From contig NZ_CP170642.1 of NCBI RefSeq assembly GCF_042926695.1, forward strand, positions 1,612,001-1,676,000: DNA of 64,000 bases, written 5' to 3'. This document shows, piece after piece, positions 1 to 9,576 of the stretch. Source of the DNA: Lonepinella koalarum. GTDB taxonomy: Bacteria; Pseudomonadota; Gammaproteobacteria; Enterobacterales; Pasteurellaceae. Under the pieces are notes generated by a model. The model had not been told where the DNA came from. It saw only the letters and a program-made list of their open reading frames with translations, and searched no databases. The first letter of the stretch is position 1. Each line of letters begins with the position of its first letter. The translations under genes were made by a program, and so were the position numbers.

Positions 1-2
1 TA

Positions 3-782
3 TCTGCTCTAGATTTTGGTGTACGTCATTTCATGATTGGATTAGGTGGTAGTGCAACCAATGATGGCGGAGCTGGGATGCTACAAGCATTAGGTGTACA
101 ACTACTAGATAAACAAGAAAAACCTATAGGTTATGGTGGTGCGGAACTAGCACGTTTAGATAAAATTGATTTATCAAAATTGGATTCTCGGTTAAAACAA
201 TGCCGTTTTGAAGTGGCATGTGACGTAACAAACCCCTTAACAGGTGAACAAGGGGCTTCCGCTATTTTTGGTCCACAGAAAGGGGCAACCCCTGACATGG
301 TGAAACAACTGGATAATGCCTTATCGCACTTTGCCAAAATTATTCAGCGTGATCTGAATATGGATACACGATATGTGGCAGGGGCGGGGGCGGCTGGCGG
401 TTTAGGCATGGCGTTTGCGTCCTTTTTGCAAGCGGAATTGAAAAACGGTATCGGCATTATCACCGATCTTTTGAAACTCGAAGACAAAATGAAAGATGCC
501 GACTTAGTCATTACGGGCGAAGGACGCTTGGATCATCAAAGCATTAAAGGGAAAGTCCCTATTGGCGTGGCGGCGATAGCGAAAAAATTGAATATCCCCG
601 TGATTGCCATTGCAGGCAGTCTTGGAAAAGATATTCAGGTTGTCTATGATTATGGTTTGGATGCGGTATTTAGCGTGCTGAATACGGTTTGCACCTTGCC
701 AGAAGCGTTGCAACATGCCGAAAACAATCTTGAAATCACGGCGAGAAATGTGGCAGCGACGTTGAAAATCAATCTTTCTTAG
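3..782 (+). CDS. Glycerate kinase, C-terminal two thirds (5' end outside window)
   Basis: GarK/GlxK-family glycerate kinase, which phosphorylates glycerate with ATP in the cytoplasm at the end of glycerate/glucarate breakdown. The frame is open from base 3, before the first ATG at 33, and already reads conserved family sequence (ALDFGVRHFMIGLGGSATND), so the true start lies upstream of the window. About 259 of the usual ~380 residues are present. A second conserved block, GEGRLDHQSIKGK, lies about 85 residues from the end. It ends 11 bp before the CdaR-type regulator, which in enteric bacteria controls glycerate genes, so the two probably form one unit. GarK and GlxK cannot be told apart here. 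Confidence 0.9.
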   Translation, partial: SALDFGVRHFMIGLGGSATNDGGAGMLQALGVQLLDKQEKPIGYGGAELARLDKIDLSKLDSRLKQCRFEVACDVTNPLTGEQGASAIFGPQKGATPDMVKQLDNALSHFAKIIQRDLNMDTRYVAGAGAAGGLGMAFASFLQAELKNGIGIITDLLKLEDKMKDADLVITGEGRLDHQSIKGKVPIGVAAIAKKLNIPVIAIAGSLGKDIQVVYDYGLDAVFSVLNTVCTLPEALQHAENNLEITARNVAATLKINLS

Positions 783-793
783 GGTATTTCATT

Positions 794-1948
794 ATGTCTG
801 TTTACCGATTAGATGTAAAACTTGCTCAAAAAATTGTACAGCGTACCATGGATATTATTGATTGTAATATCAATATTATGGATGCAAAAGGCAGAATTAT
901 TGCCAGCGGTGATGCGGATAGAATCGGCGAAATCCATGACGGTGCATTATTGGCGTTATCGCAAGGCAGAATTGTGGATATTCATGATGCTGTTACGCAT
1001 AGCTTACATGGTGTACGCCCGGGCATTAATCTTCCTTTGCGGTTAGATGGTCAAATCATCGGTGTGATTGGTTTAACAGGCGAACCCACCAGTTTAAAAG
1101 AATTTGGTAAACTGGTTTGTATGGCCGCTGAAATGATGTTGGAGCAAGCTCGTTTATCCGAATTACTGGCACAAGATTCACGCTTAAAAGAAGAGCTTAT
1201 TTTAGATCTTATTCACTCCAATGGCATCTCAACCAACTCTCGAGAATGGGCGAATCGACTAAGTATAGATTTGTCTATCCCTAGAATCGCTTGTATTATT
1301 GAAATTGATAGTGATCAATTAGGATTAGAAAATACAAACGTCGAATTACAAAATCTACAACAATTACTAAAAACACCAAGAAAAAATGATTTAGTCGCTG
1401 TTCTTTCTTTAACTGAATTGGTTATATTAAAATCTGCGTTAAATCACTATGGACGGTGGGATATAAAAGATCACATCAAACAACTGGAACAACTCATTAC
1501 ACATATAAATAAAAATACTCGTTTACATGTTCGCATCGCCATTGGCCATTATTTCCCTAAAGAGAATAACAATATATTTTTATCTTTCCATACTGCAAAA
1601 ACTACATTACAAATTGGTAAATCTCGTTTGCCTAATCAACAGATATATAATTACCAAGATTTAGTTTTACCAGTACTACTAGATCAATTGAAAGATGGAT
1701 GGCAAAAACAAGAACTTGAACGTCCTTTAAAGAAACTGTATTTAATGGATAATAATGGCTTGTTAATCAAAACATTATCAAGTTGGTTTGAACACAATAT
1801 GCAAACCATTACTACAGCTAAAGCACTTTATATTCATCGCAATACTCTTGAATATAGATTGAATAAGATTTGCGAACTAACTGGGTTAAATTTAAATAAA
1901 ACTGATGATTTATTTTTACTTTATTTAGCATTAAATGTTATTGGTTAA
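794..1948 (+). CDS. cdaR: CdaR/SdaR-family sugar diacid regulator
   Basis: Transcription activator of the CdaR family. Residues ~5-135 form the putative sugar-diacid recognition domain (begins YRLDVKLAQKIVQRTMDII), and residues ~330-384 form the PucR-type helix-turn-helix (TAKALYIHRNTLEYRLNKI). Its 384 residues match the family length. In E. coli CdaR responds to glycerate-type effectors and activates garD, gudP and garPLRK, so the upstream glycerate kinase fits. The second half of the gene is visibly more AT-rich than the first. A strong hairpin follows the stop. The family is certain; the effector and targets here are inferred. Confidence 0.88.
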   Translation: MSVYRLDVKLAQKIVQRTMDIIDCNINIMDAKGRIIASGDADRIGEIHDGALLALSQGRIVDIHDAVTHSLHGVRPGINLPLRLDGQIIGVIGLTGEPTSLKEFGKLVCMAAEMMLEQARLSELLAQDSRLKEELILDLIHSNGISTNSREWANRLSIDLSIPRIACIIEIDSDQLGLENTNVELQNLQQLLKTPRKNDLVAVLSLTELVILKSALNHYGRWDIKDHIKQLEQLITHINKNTRLHVRIAIGHYFPKENNNIFLSFHTAKTTLQIGKSRLPNQQIYNYQDLVLPVLLDQLKDGWQKQELERPLKKLYLMDNNGLLIKTLSSWFEHNMQTITTAKALYIHRNTLEYRLNKICELTGLNLNKTDDLFLLYLALNVIG

Positions 1949-1955
1949 ATATTAT

Positions 1956-1991
1956 CACCACACTTTGATTATTTTAAAAGTGTGGTGTTTT
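1956..1991. terminator. Bidirectional hairpin terminator between cdaR and thiolase gene
   Basis: Perfect 11-bp stem (CACCACACTTT at 1956-1966 with AAAGTGTGGTG at 1977-1987), 10-nt loop, then a T run on the plus strand. The two genes converge here, so it can serve both. The stem resembles an uptake-signal pair with one changed base (GTGTGG for GTGCGG). Confidence 0.75.
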
Positions 1992-2000
1992 AACTATTTT

Positions 2001-3191
2001 CTAATTACACAATTCAAATAAAACAGCGATTCCTTGCCCCCCACCAACACACATAGCCGCAACTCCTCGTTTCGCTTGTCGTCTTTTTAATTCATACATC
2101 AATTTAACAGTAATGATTGTGCCACTTGCACCAACTGGATGTCCTAAGGCTATTGCCCCACCATTTACATTTACTTTATTTTCATCAATCTTTAAATCTC
2201 TAATTACTGCAAATGATTGTGATGCAAAGGCTTCATTAAGTTCAAATAGATCAATATCCTCTATATTTAGATTATATTTTTTCAAAAGTTTTTCTATTGC
2301 GAATTTGGGTGCGTACCCCATTAATTCAGGTTCATTACCGGCAATTGCATAACCAACAATTTTTATAAATGGCTTAACACCCAATTCATCAGCTTTTTTG
2401 GCGCTCATAAGAACAACTGCTGCTGCTCCATCATTTATACCTGAAGAATTGGCCGCTGTAACCGTTCCATCAGATTTAAAAGCAGGTTTTAATTTAGATA
2501 ATTTTTCAATCGAAACATCTTCACGAACATGCTCATCTTGCTTAAAAAAAGAGACACTTCCTTTTTTGTCTTTTAATTCAACAGGAACAATTTGTTCTTC
2601 AAATAAACTATTTTTTATTGCATAAATTGCTTTTTGCTGGCTATTGAAAGCAAATTGATCTTGCTGCGCTCTATTTACACTATATTTTTCCGCAACATAT
2701 TCAGCTGTCATTCCATTATGATAAGGTCCACCTGGCCAAGTTAAAATACTCAATAATCCATCTTCAAGCTGTGCATGCCCCATCTTATATCCATAACGAC
2801 ATCCTCTATCATAGTAAGGGAGACTAGACATATTTTCTGTTCCACAGGCAACTACAATATTAGAATTACCCGATTGTATTTCTAACATACCATTTACAAT
2901 AGCTTGCAAGCCTGAACCACACTGCCTATTAACTGAATATGCGGTTGTTTCCTTGGACAAACCCGCATTTAAAGAAACCATTCTTGCAATAAAACCATTT
3001 TCTGCTATTTGACCAACATTACCAACAATTACCTCATCAACTAAATTTTCTGCTAATTTGGCTCGATTAATCGCTTCTCTAATCACTATAGCGCCTAGAT
3101 CAATTGCAGAAACATCTTTAAAACTACCGCCAAACTTTCCTATTGCCGTTCTCACACCTGAAACAATAACAACATCATCTAATTTACTCAT
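2001..3191 (-). CDS. Acetyl-CoA acetyltransferase (thiolase)
   Basis: Thiolase II type enzyme, which cleaves acetoacetyl-CoA to two acetyl-CoA or runs in reverse. All catalytic residues are present in the 396-aa reading: nucleophile Cys91 in NRQCGSGLQ, His351 in ALGHPVGASG and Cys381 in CVGGGQG. I chose the ATG at 3191 over the in-frame ATG at 3203 because a TGGTGA ribosome-binding sequence precedes it. It is the last gene of the AT-rich minus-strand operon, directly after an SDR reductase, a pairing like PhaA-PhaB. The degradative direction (acetyl-CoA release) is inferred from the adjacent importer and CoA-activation genes. Confidence 0.9.
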   Translation of the reverse strand: MSKLDDVVIVSGVRTAIGKFGGSFKDVSAIDLGAIVIREAINRAKLAENLVDEVIVGNVGQIAENGFIARMVSLNAGLSKETTAYSVNRQCGSGLQAIVNGMLEIQSGNSNIVVACGTENMSSLPYYDRGCRYGYKMGHAQLEDGLLSILTWPGGPYHNGMTAEYVAEKYSVNRAQQDQFAFNSQQKAIYAIKNSLFEEQIVPVELKDKKGSVSFFKQDEHVREDVSIEKLSKLKPAFKSDGTVTAANSSGINDGAAAVVLMSAKKADELGVKPFIKIVGYAIAGNEPELMGYAPKFAIEKLLKKYNLNIEDIDLFELNEAFASQSFAVIRDLKIDENKVNVNGGAIALGHPVGASGTIITVKLMYELKRRQAKRGVAAMCVGGGQGIAVLFELCN

Positions 3192-3213
3192 CACATTCAC
3201 CATTTATGTTTAG

Positions 3214-3948
3214 TTATAAAATCATTCCACCACCAACATTAATAACTTCACCCGTAATATAAGAAGCCTCATCTGATGCCAAAAATGCTACTGCACAACC
3301 AATATCAGAGGGTTGTCCAGCTTTCCCCATAGGAATTTTACTTAACATCAAATCCCAATTTTCTTTAGGTAAAGATTTTGTCATATTTGTGTCAATAAAT
3401 CCCGGACAAACAACATTACAAGTTATGTTTTTTCTAGCGCCTTCTCGAGCCATTGTCTTTGTTAACCCAACCACCCCAGCTTTTGCTGCGGCATAATTAG
3501 CCTGACCAAAGTTACCTAACCAACTTGCAGAGGATATATTTATAATTCGCCCATAGGATTGCTCTCTCATAATTTGCATAGCTTTTCTGGATGTATAAAA
3601 AACACTGGTTAAATCCACTTTGATCACAACATCCCACTGTTCATTTGTCATTTTATGCAAAGTAGAATCTCTGTTGATCCCTGCATTATTGACTAATATA
3701 TCAATTCGTCCATATTCATCAATAATACTCGCAAACAATTTATTCACAGCTTGCTCATCACTAACATTACAAGCCACAGGCTCGGCTTGGTATCCTAACG
3801 CTTTTAATTCTTGAGCTGTATTAGCTAATTCTTTCTCAATAATATCTGATAAAATAACCAAGCATCCTTTCTCACATAATTTCTGAGCGATACCTTTCCC
3901 CAAACCGCGAGCAGCTCCAGTTACAATAGCAATTTTGTTGTTTAACAT
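3214..3948 (-). CDS. SDR-family 3-oxoacyl / acetoacetyl-CoA reductase (FabG/PhaB-like)
   Basis: Classical short-chain dehydrogenase of 244 residues. The cofactor loop is TGAARGLG (residues 10-17), followed by NNAG near 87-90 and the catalytic set Ser139, Tyr152, Lys156 (QANYAAAKAG). The family interconverts 3-hydroxyacyl and 3-ketoacyl thioesters using NAD(P)H. Because it lies between a CoA-transferase and a thiolase, a 3-hydroxybutyryl-CoA dehydrogenase or acetoacetyl-CoA reductase role is more likely than fatty-acid synthesis. Its start lies only 6 bp past the CoA-transferase stop, inside that gene. Substrate and cofactor preference cannot be read from sequence. Confidence 0.88.
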   Translation of the reverse strand: MLNNKIAIVTGAARGLGKGIAQKLCEKGCLVILSDIIEKELANTAQELKALGYQAEPVACNVSDEQAVNKLFASIIDEYGRIDILVNNAGINRDSTLHKMTNEQWDVVIKVDLTSVFYTSRKAMQIMREQSYGRIINISSASWLGNFGQANYAAAKAGVVGLTKTMAREGARKNITCNVVCPGFIDTNMTKSLPKENWDLMLSKIPMGKAGQPSDIGCAVAFLASDEASYITGEVINVGGGMIL

Positions 3949-5534
3949 AATGAATTCCCCTTATTCATGATTATATATTTAAGTCCAAACGGTTTATCTA
4001 TAAAAAGATTCGGATTCATCATCTTGATATTTTTACTTATGATAGGACTAAATTCCATTAAATCTAAAATATCTTTTTGTAAATCAATTCCTGGTGCAAT
4101 CTCTATTAGTTCAACACCTTGTGCAACTAATTTAAATAATGCTCTTTCTGTTGCAATATAAACTTGCTGATGTTTCTTCCTAGCAAGTCTTCCACTAAAT
4201 GAGATTTGAGACACTTGCTTAACCATTTTTTTAATTACCCCTTCTTTTATAATAGATAGTTTGGAATTTTCACAACTGATTTCTAGACCTTTTGCAGTGA
4301 ATTGTGATAAAAACACTACTTTTTTAGCATTTTGAGTAATATCAATAAAACCGCCAGCTCCAGTACAACGATTACCCATTTTTGTAGAATTAACATTACC
4401 TTGTTCATCCAATTCACCTAACCCCATAAAAGTAACATCAATACCAGCTCCATTATAATAATCCATTTGCTCATGGTGAGTTATCATTGCATCTAAGTTT
4501 TGACCAATTCCAAAATCGATACCACCTGCAGGTATTCCACCATAAATACCAGACTCAACTGTAATCATAATATCTTTACTCACATTTTCTTCTTGTAAGA
4601 TTTTCCCAATAACATCATTAGGAATACCTGTACCAAGATTAATCACATTACCTTGTTCCAATAAGGTACTTCCAATTCTCCCAATCAACTTTCTAATGTC
4701 TAATTTTAAAGGTGTTATTGTCACTTCTGGTACGATAAGATCTCCCGAATAAGATGGATCATAATACCAAGAAGAAGTCTGTCTGTGATCTAATAAAGGC
4801 TCTTCTGATATAACAATGGCATCTACAAAATTACCGGGTACAACTATATTTTTAGGATGAAGTGAACCAGATTTAGCTATTCTTTTTACCTGGACAATCA
4901 CTTTTCCCCCATATCTTTTGGTCGCTAATACCGCAGGTAATATTTCCAGCTTCATTGCTTCTTCATCTGTTGATATATTGCCATTTTCATCAGCAACAGT
5001 TCCTCGGAATATACAAACATCTAATTCTATTGGTTTATAATGAATATATTCTTCATTATCAATAGTTACTATTGAAGTAATATCAGGCATAGATTTTGTA
5101 AGTTGATTCATTTTCCCGCCCTCAATTCTAGGATCAATAAAAGTACCAATTCCGACTTTACTGAACTTACCTGGGGAAGCACAAGCCATTTCTCTATAAA
5201 GATGCGCGATTTGCCCTTGTGGGAGACAATAAGCAATAACTTTATTATTGGAAATTAATTCCATCCATCTTGGTTGCAGCCCCCAATGAGAACCAATAAT
5301 TGTTGTAACAAAATGTTCATGAGCATAATGTTGAATACCATCTTTCCGATCACTTTGTCCAGCAGAATGTACTAATGTCAAATGATTAGGATGACCAGTT
5401 GTTAAAAATTTACATTCCAACGCTTTTAATATTGATTCACATGCTCCTGATAATGTCATTCCAACGCTACATATTGTGTTATTATCACGAATAAGTTTTA
5501 TTGCTTCATTTGCAGTCATAAATTTATGCTTCAT
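3942..5534 (-). CDS. Acyl-CoA:acetate / 3-ketoacid CoA-transferase, YdiF-type
   Basis: Single-chain two-domain CoA-transferase (530 aa), fusing the alpha-like and beta-like halves that are separate subunits in AtoD/AtoA or ScoA/ScoB. The catalytic glutamate is Glu327 in VESGIYGG, and the nearby GTGIPNDVIG is the usual glycine-rich motif of the second half. The start is set at the ATG at 5534 because it has GGGG about 7 nt upstream and clears the preceding stop at 5548; the longer reading from 5570 overlaps that gene. It would move CoA between acetyl-CoA and the imported acid. Acetate, acetoacetate and propionate are all possible partners. Confidence 0.88.
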   Translation of the reverse strand: MKHKFMTANEAIKLIRDNNTICSVGMTLSGACESILKALECKFLTTGHPNHLTLVHSAGQSDRKDGIQHYAHEHFVTTIIGSHWGLQPRWMELISNNKVIAYCLPQGQIAHLYREMACASPGKFSKVGIGTFIDPRIEGGKMNQLTKSMPDITSIVTIDNEEYIHYKPIELDVCIFRGTVADENGNISTDEEAMKLEILPAVLATKRYGGKVIVQVKRIAKSGSLHPKNIVVPGNFVDAIVISEEPLLDHRQTSSWYYDPSYSGDLIVPEVTITPLKLDIRKLIGRIGSTLLEQGNVINLGTGIPNDVIGKILQEENVSKDIMITVESGIYGGIPAGGIDFGIGQNLDAMITHHEQMDYYNGAGIDVTFMGLGELDEQGNVNSTKMGNRCTGAGGFIDITQNAKKVVFLSQFTAKGLEISCENSKLSIIKEGVIKKMVKQVSQISFSGRLARKKHQQVYIATERALFKLVAQGVELIEIAPGIDLQKDILDLMEFSPIISKNIKMMNPNLFIDKPFGLKYIIMNKGNSLC

Positions 5535-5547
5535 AACTATAACCCCA

Positions 5548-7146
5548 TTACTTAATATTATCCGAAACACAATTAACTAAATCCCTTAATGCTTTTTTAT
5601 CAATCTTATTATTTTTTGTTTTTTTTAATTCTTTAATAAAATAGTAATCAACTGGTATCTTATATTTAGCTAATCTAGTCTCTAGAAAATTAACAATCAT
5701 ATTTATATTAATTTTTTCATTATCGTATGTAGAAATGACAGCAACCGGTACTTCTCCATAAATCTCATCATGTTTAGCTACTACAGCAACTTCTTTAACT
5801 TGTTTTATATTATACAAACACTCTTCTACTTCCAATCCAAATATTTTCTCTCCTCCTCTGTTTATAATATCTTTCTTTCTATCTTTAACAAACAAAAAAC
5901 CGTCATTATCCACATAACCCAAATCACCTGTTCTCAACAACCCATCTTCATTAATAAGTTCATTATTATCAGGAATATACCTTGTTATTACATTTGTACC
6001 TTTTATACCTATTTCCCCAATAGTGTTGAATCCCACATCTCTAAAATAATCATCAATTATTTTTATTTCCAATCCGGGAATTGCAATTCCTGATGAATTA
6101 ATTTTATTATGCTTATATATATCTACTGGGAATATTGCTCCGGGGGAGGAACTCTCTGTCAATCCATAAATTACTCTAATACTGGCATTAGGCATAATAG
6201 CTTTAATCCTATTGATATCATTAGAAGATAACATGCTAGAACCACAAGCGACCAGTCTTATATTATTAAATACTTTAGATTTAGATGATTCTATTATTTT
6301 CTTTAAGACTACGGAAGATGAATGAAAATACGTTATTTTAAATCTTTTCAAACCATCCACTAAATTATCAATATTGAACTTACTATGTAAATATATTATT
6401 CCACCACAAGACATTATAGTAGAAAAAATTCCTACTATACCAGTAATGTTATAGATAGGTGTAGCAAGCAAAGTACTGTCATATTTGCTTAACTGAAATA
6501 TATTTTTATACGTTTCTATAGCATGAACTAAGTTAAAATTTTTTATAACACTTGCTTTAGAATGTGATGTTGTACCTGAAGTAAACATAATAATTGCATC
6601 TTTCTCTAAAGTCTCAATATCTAAAAAATTATAATATCTTTCACTTGTTGCTTTAATCACACACAAGTCGCATTCTAATAAACAATCTTTGAAATTAAGA
6701 CATTCTACATCTTTATCCAAACCATCAATAACATCATTAAAGTTTGTTTCTGATATTAAAAGGTCTATATCTATAATTTTTATTAAATCATTAATTTCAT
6801 AAGATCCATATTTTGTTGGATAAAGTATAGATATCCAACCCATTTTATTTATAGCTAACAAAAAACATATATAATAAACTGAGCTATCTAATAATACACC
6901 AACATTTAATGGTTTATTATTCCCATATCTTCTTTCTAGGTTAGAGCATATTGTTTCAATTAAAATATAAATATTGCCATAAGTGAAATCCTCATTATCA
7001 TATACAACAAACAATTCATCTTTTTGTTCTAAATATATTTTATAAAAACATTCATATAAATTATTATAACCATCAAATAATAGTTCGTAGTGTCTATTTA
7101 CCAAATCTACTGATAATAATTTATCCTTGATATAATCCCAAATCAT
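5548..7146 (-). CDS. AMP-forming acyl-CoA synthetase / ligase
   Basis: ANL-superfamily adenylating enzyme (532 aa) that activates a carboxylate to acyl-AMP and then acyl-CoA. Visible motifs: phosphate-binding loop MFTSGTTSHSKAS (~188-199; the usual PKG is replaced by SKA), YGLTESSSPG, the hinge region TGDLGYVDNDGF...DRKKDIINRGGEKI (~415-445) and the C-terminal catalytic lysine in KNNKIDKKAL. It is strongly AT-rich, like the rest of this operon. Its ATG overlaps the stop of the upstream 175-aa gene as ATGA, so the two are translationally coupled. It may provide ATP-driven activation in parallel with the CoA-transferase. The acid it prefers is unknown. Confidence 0.85.
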   Translation of the reverse strand: MIWDYIKDKLLSVDLVNRHYELLFDGYNNLYECFYKIYLEQKDELFVVYDNEDFTYGNIYILIETICSNLERRYGNNKPLNVGVLLDSSVYYICFLLAINKMGWISILYPTKYGSYEINDLIKIIDIDLLISETNFNDVIDGLDKDVECLNFKDCLLECDLCVIKATSERYYNFLDIETLEKDAIIMFTSGTTSHSKASVIKNFNLVHAIETYKNIFQLSKYDSTLLATPIYNITGIVGIFSTIMSCGGIIYLHSKFNIDNLVDGLKRFKITYFHSSSVVLKKIIESSKSKVFNNIRLVACGSSMLSSNDINRIKAIMPNASIRVIYGLTESSSPGAIFPVDIYKHNKINSSGIAIPGLEIKIIDDYFRDVGFNTIGEIGIKGTNVITRYIPDNNELINEDGLLRTGDLGYVDNDGFLFVKDRKKDIINRGGEKIFGLEVEECLYNIKQVKEVAVVAKHDEIYGEVPVAVISTYDNEKININMIVNFLETRLAKYKIPVDYYFIKELKKTKNNKIDKKALRDLVNCVSDNIK

Positions 7147-7670
7147 ATTCCCTCCAGACTTTCCGATAAACTGGAAACTATATCTATAAAAAATAATTTA
7201 TTTGCATCAAAATTAGTTGTTCTAGAACTAATAATTGCCATTAATATTCTTTTAGTTTTAACCGAGAAGTACACCCCTTGAATCATGGTTATTGATTCAC
7301 TTTTTTTGAATATATTTAAAATAGAATGATTAGCATATATTTCAGATATTGAGATGTATACTTGATCTCTATGATTAGTAACTTCTATCGTATCTTTAAT
7401 TTTGTACTTATCTTTGCCTTTGCTTCTTTTTTCTTGCAAAAGAAAGGTTTTCTCTAATTCAGAAAGATAATCCTGCTCTGAAATAATATTTTTCATTGTC
7501 GCCCATCTCAATGATAGCGATATCTCTGATTCTGATGTAATAGTTATATTTTCTAATTTTATTTCTCCTTCTTGAAAACTGCATCTAGAATTAGGTGTCG
7601 ATACGATCTTCCAGCCTATGGGGTGGTACAGACTCACCCCATAAAATTTTAATTCACACAATTCATTCAT
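7143..7670 (-). CDS. Unrecognised 175-aa protein coupled to acyl-CoA ligase
   Basis: I do not recognise this protein. It has no signal peptide, no membrane segment, no CxxC pair and no nucleotide-binding loop. The N-terminus (FYGVSLYHPIGWKIV) and the alternating polar/hydrophobic strands suggest a small all-beta or alpha+beta fold, loosely like the beta-sandwich proteins that start with a short hydrophobic strand ending in GW; this is only an impression. Its stop overlaps the ligase start (ATGA), and it starts 11 bp below the symporter stop, so it is made with the uptake and activation genes. It could be a scaffold, chaperone or regulator of either neighbour. Confidence 0.7.
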   Translation of the reverse strand: MNELCELKFYGVSLYHPIGWKIVSTPNSRCSFQEGEIKLENITITSESEISLSLRWATMKNIISEQDYLSELEKTFLLQEKRSKGKDKYKIKDTIEVTNHRDQVYISISEIYANHSILNIFKKSESITMIQGVYFSVKTKRILMAIISSRTTNFDANKLFFIDIVSSLSESLEGI

Positions 7671-7681
7671 ATTTAAAACTC

Positions 7682-9247
7682 TTATTTTGAATTCAAACGA
7701 GTTAACGTATTATCAATACTAGATTTCACCTCGCTACCAGAGTATATAATTGAATCAATTCGAGTAACATATCTAGATACTATTTCACTCGGAACTTTTG
7801 TTACTATACTCACCACATAATATAAAATACTATTAATAAGTAACGCCCAGATAATAGGAGAAAATCCAAAAGGTGCTTTAATAAAGAATGTGAATAAAAT
7901 AGTTACCAATAATCCAGCAACTGTACCTGCCCAAGCGCCTTCTTTTGTACCTTTTTTCCAATATAATCCACCTAAGGTTGCTGGTAAAATTTGAGCAAAG
8001 AAAGGACTGGAAAGTTTATAGGCATAATCAGTTATAACTGCAGGTTTTAGGGCTACCACAATTAAAACTAATACCATTAGAACTAATAATAGAATTCTAC
8101 CAAATGTAACCACTTTTCTTGGTTCAATCGCTAGATTTCTTAGCTCATATTTATGGCGGACATATAAATCTCGCGATCCAATAGCACTTGCTGACAATAA
8201 CATTGAGTCAGCGGTTGATACACCAAATGCAAATAAGCATAATAATGAAATAAATGATATAAACGGTGATGCATATTGCGTTGATATGACAGATACCACA
8301 TTATCCATACCATATTGGGTAATATCCTGACTACTTAAAATAGCAGGGATAATCAATGCCCCTAATACAACAATAAAACCATAGACCACAACGTAAGCAA
8401 GTGGCATTGCCCATGCCATCATTTTAAAGTTATCCTTACTTGAAGCGATAAAAGTTCTCATAAAAATATGTGGCCATACCACTGTTGCTACTGCACCGGC
8501 TAAGGCGTTATTAAGAGTACCTTTCCAATTATAGATCTCTCTCGGACCTGGATGGGAAAGTATCGGCGATAATTCAGGATTTGAATTGATTTTTTGCACC
8601 GCTTCTGCTAATCCTCCATTTGGGAAATAAGTTGTTACCAAATAAACACATAACACAATTAATGTTCCCGTTCCAAGAATAAAATGAAATGTATCCATCC
8701 AAGCAACAGATTTCATACCCCCACCAATGATGTGAAGTGAGACAACCAATGTACCTAATGCAACAGCGACAATGTAGGGGACCATTCCTTTGGTTGTAAT
8801 TTCCGTTGCATCCCCAATTGCGACCAATTGCATTGCAACATAAGGAACAATAAACAAAATTAGAACGATAGCAATTAGAACACCATAGGATTCAGAATAG
8901 TATCTAGTCCGTAAAAAATCTACTGGTGTAGTGAAACCATATTCTTTCCCTAGAAGCCAGAGTCTGTAACCAATAGAAGCAAACATTAAACCAGCAATCA
9001 TTCCCCCTGTATTAGAGAAAAAGCCTATACCATCCCTGTAAATACTAGCTGGAACACCATAAAAGGCTAAAGCTGAAAACACAGAAATAGCTGTTGTACA
9101 AAGTAACACAAAAGGATTTACACCCCGACCTGCCATAAAAAATGATTCAGAATCTTTGCTTGTACTCTTAAAAGAACCAAATCCGTGAGCTATAATAAAA
9201 ATAGCATAAATCCCTATCCCAATTATAATCCAAATACTTGAACTCAT
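7682..9247 (-). CDS. Sodium:solute symporter family (SSS) permease
   Basis: Inner-membrane carrier of the SSS family (521 aa) with about 13 hydrophobic segments. Typical sequences include FFMAGRGVNPF near the N-terminus, the AISVFSALAFYG helix, and YALL-like glycine/serine-rich helices (GVSTADSMLLSASAIGSRD). The start is ATG at 9247, preceded by GAGG 6 nt upstream; the longer reading begins with GTG at 9259. A short hydrophobic protein gene lies immediately upstream, as is common for two-component SSS carriers. Neighbouring CoA-activation genes point to a monocarboxylate or ketone-body-type acid as cargo (inference). It has no close resemblance to PutP or PanF that I can defend. Confidence 0.88.
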   Translation of the reverse strand: MSSSIWIIIGIGIYAIFIIAHGFGSFKSTSKDSESFFMAGRGVNPFVLLCTTAISVFSALAFYGVPASIYRDGIGFFSNTGGMIAGLMFASIGYRLWLLGKEYGFTTPVDFLRTRYYSESYGVLIAIVLILFIVPYVAMQLVAIGDATEITTKGMVPYIVAVALGTLVVSLHIIGGGMKSVAWMDTFHFILGTGTLIVLCVYLVTTYFPNGGLAEAVQKINSNPELSPILSHPGPREIYNWKGTLNNALAGAVATVVWPHIFMRTFIASSKDNFKMMAWAMPLAYVVVYGFIVVLGALIIPAILSSQDITQYGMDNVVSVISTQYASPFISFISLLCLFAFGVSTADSMLLSASAIGSRDLYVRHKYELRNLAIEPRKVVTFGRILLLVLMVLVLIVVALKPAVITDYAYKLSSPFFAQILPATLGGLYWKKGTKEGAWAGTVAGLLVTILFTFFIKAPFGFSPIIWALLINSILYYVVSIVTKVPSEIVSRYVTRIDSIIYSGSEVKSSIDNTLTRLNSK

Positions 9248-9259
9248 TTGATACCTCAC

Positions 9260-9469
9260 TTAGTCATAATTAACATGTGACTGTGTTTTAAAGAAATTGT
9301 TATAGTACAATCCCCACACAACAGCAGCTAAAACTGGTAAACCTAGCATCAGAAACAATTGTAATGGTATAGTACCAAATAATATTTTATTTGGTACTAT
9401 CGGTATAATTATCCAATCAATGAAGAAATAGATAACATTAAATAGAATAAATAACCATTTTTTACTCAT
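9260..9469 (-). CDS. Small two-helix membrane protein, symporter partner
   Basis: The 69-aa protein starts MSKKWLFILFNVIYFF and has two hydrophobic helices (about residues 5-22 and 33-55) with charged ends. The ATG at 9469 is preceded by AGGAG at the right distance; the 92-aa reading from 9538 has no such support. It ends 12 bp before the symporter start. Short membrane proteins of this design (DUF3311/DUF997-like) sit beside SSS carriers in many genomes and are annotated as small symporter subunits; I assign by position and topology, not by certain homology. Confidence 0.75.
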   Translation of the reverse strand: MSKKWLFILFNVIYFFIDWIIIPIVPNKILFGTIPLQLFLMLGLPVLAAVVWGLYYNNFFKTQSHVNYD

Positions 9470-9576
9470 ATATGTATCTCCTTTAGTAAAGTGAACTAAA
9501 TTTAGAATTGTTGGAAAGTATAAAATGAGATTAAACAATACTCATTGTAAAAAGATACAAAATTTAGAGTCTATTT

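Noticed and set aside
1220..1948. Chimeric cdaR because of an AT-rich second half
   Set aside because: The protein aligns by eye with the family over its whole length; variable middle regions often drift to high AT.
5770..6093. 107-codon plus-strand ORF
   Set aside because: Antisense shadow of the acyl-CoA ligase, with low-complexity F/Y/I-rich translation and no ribosome-binding site.
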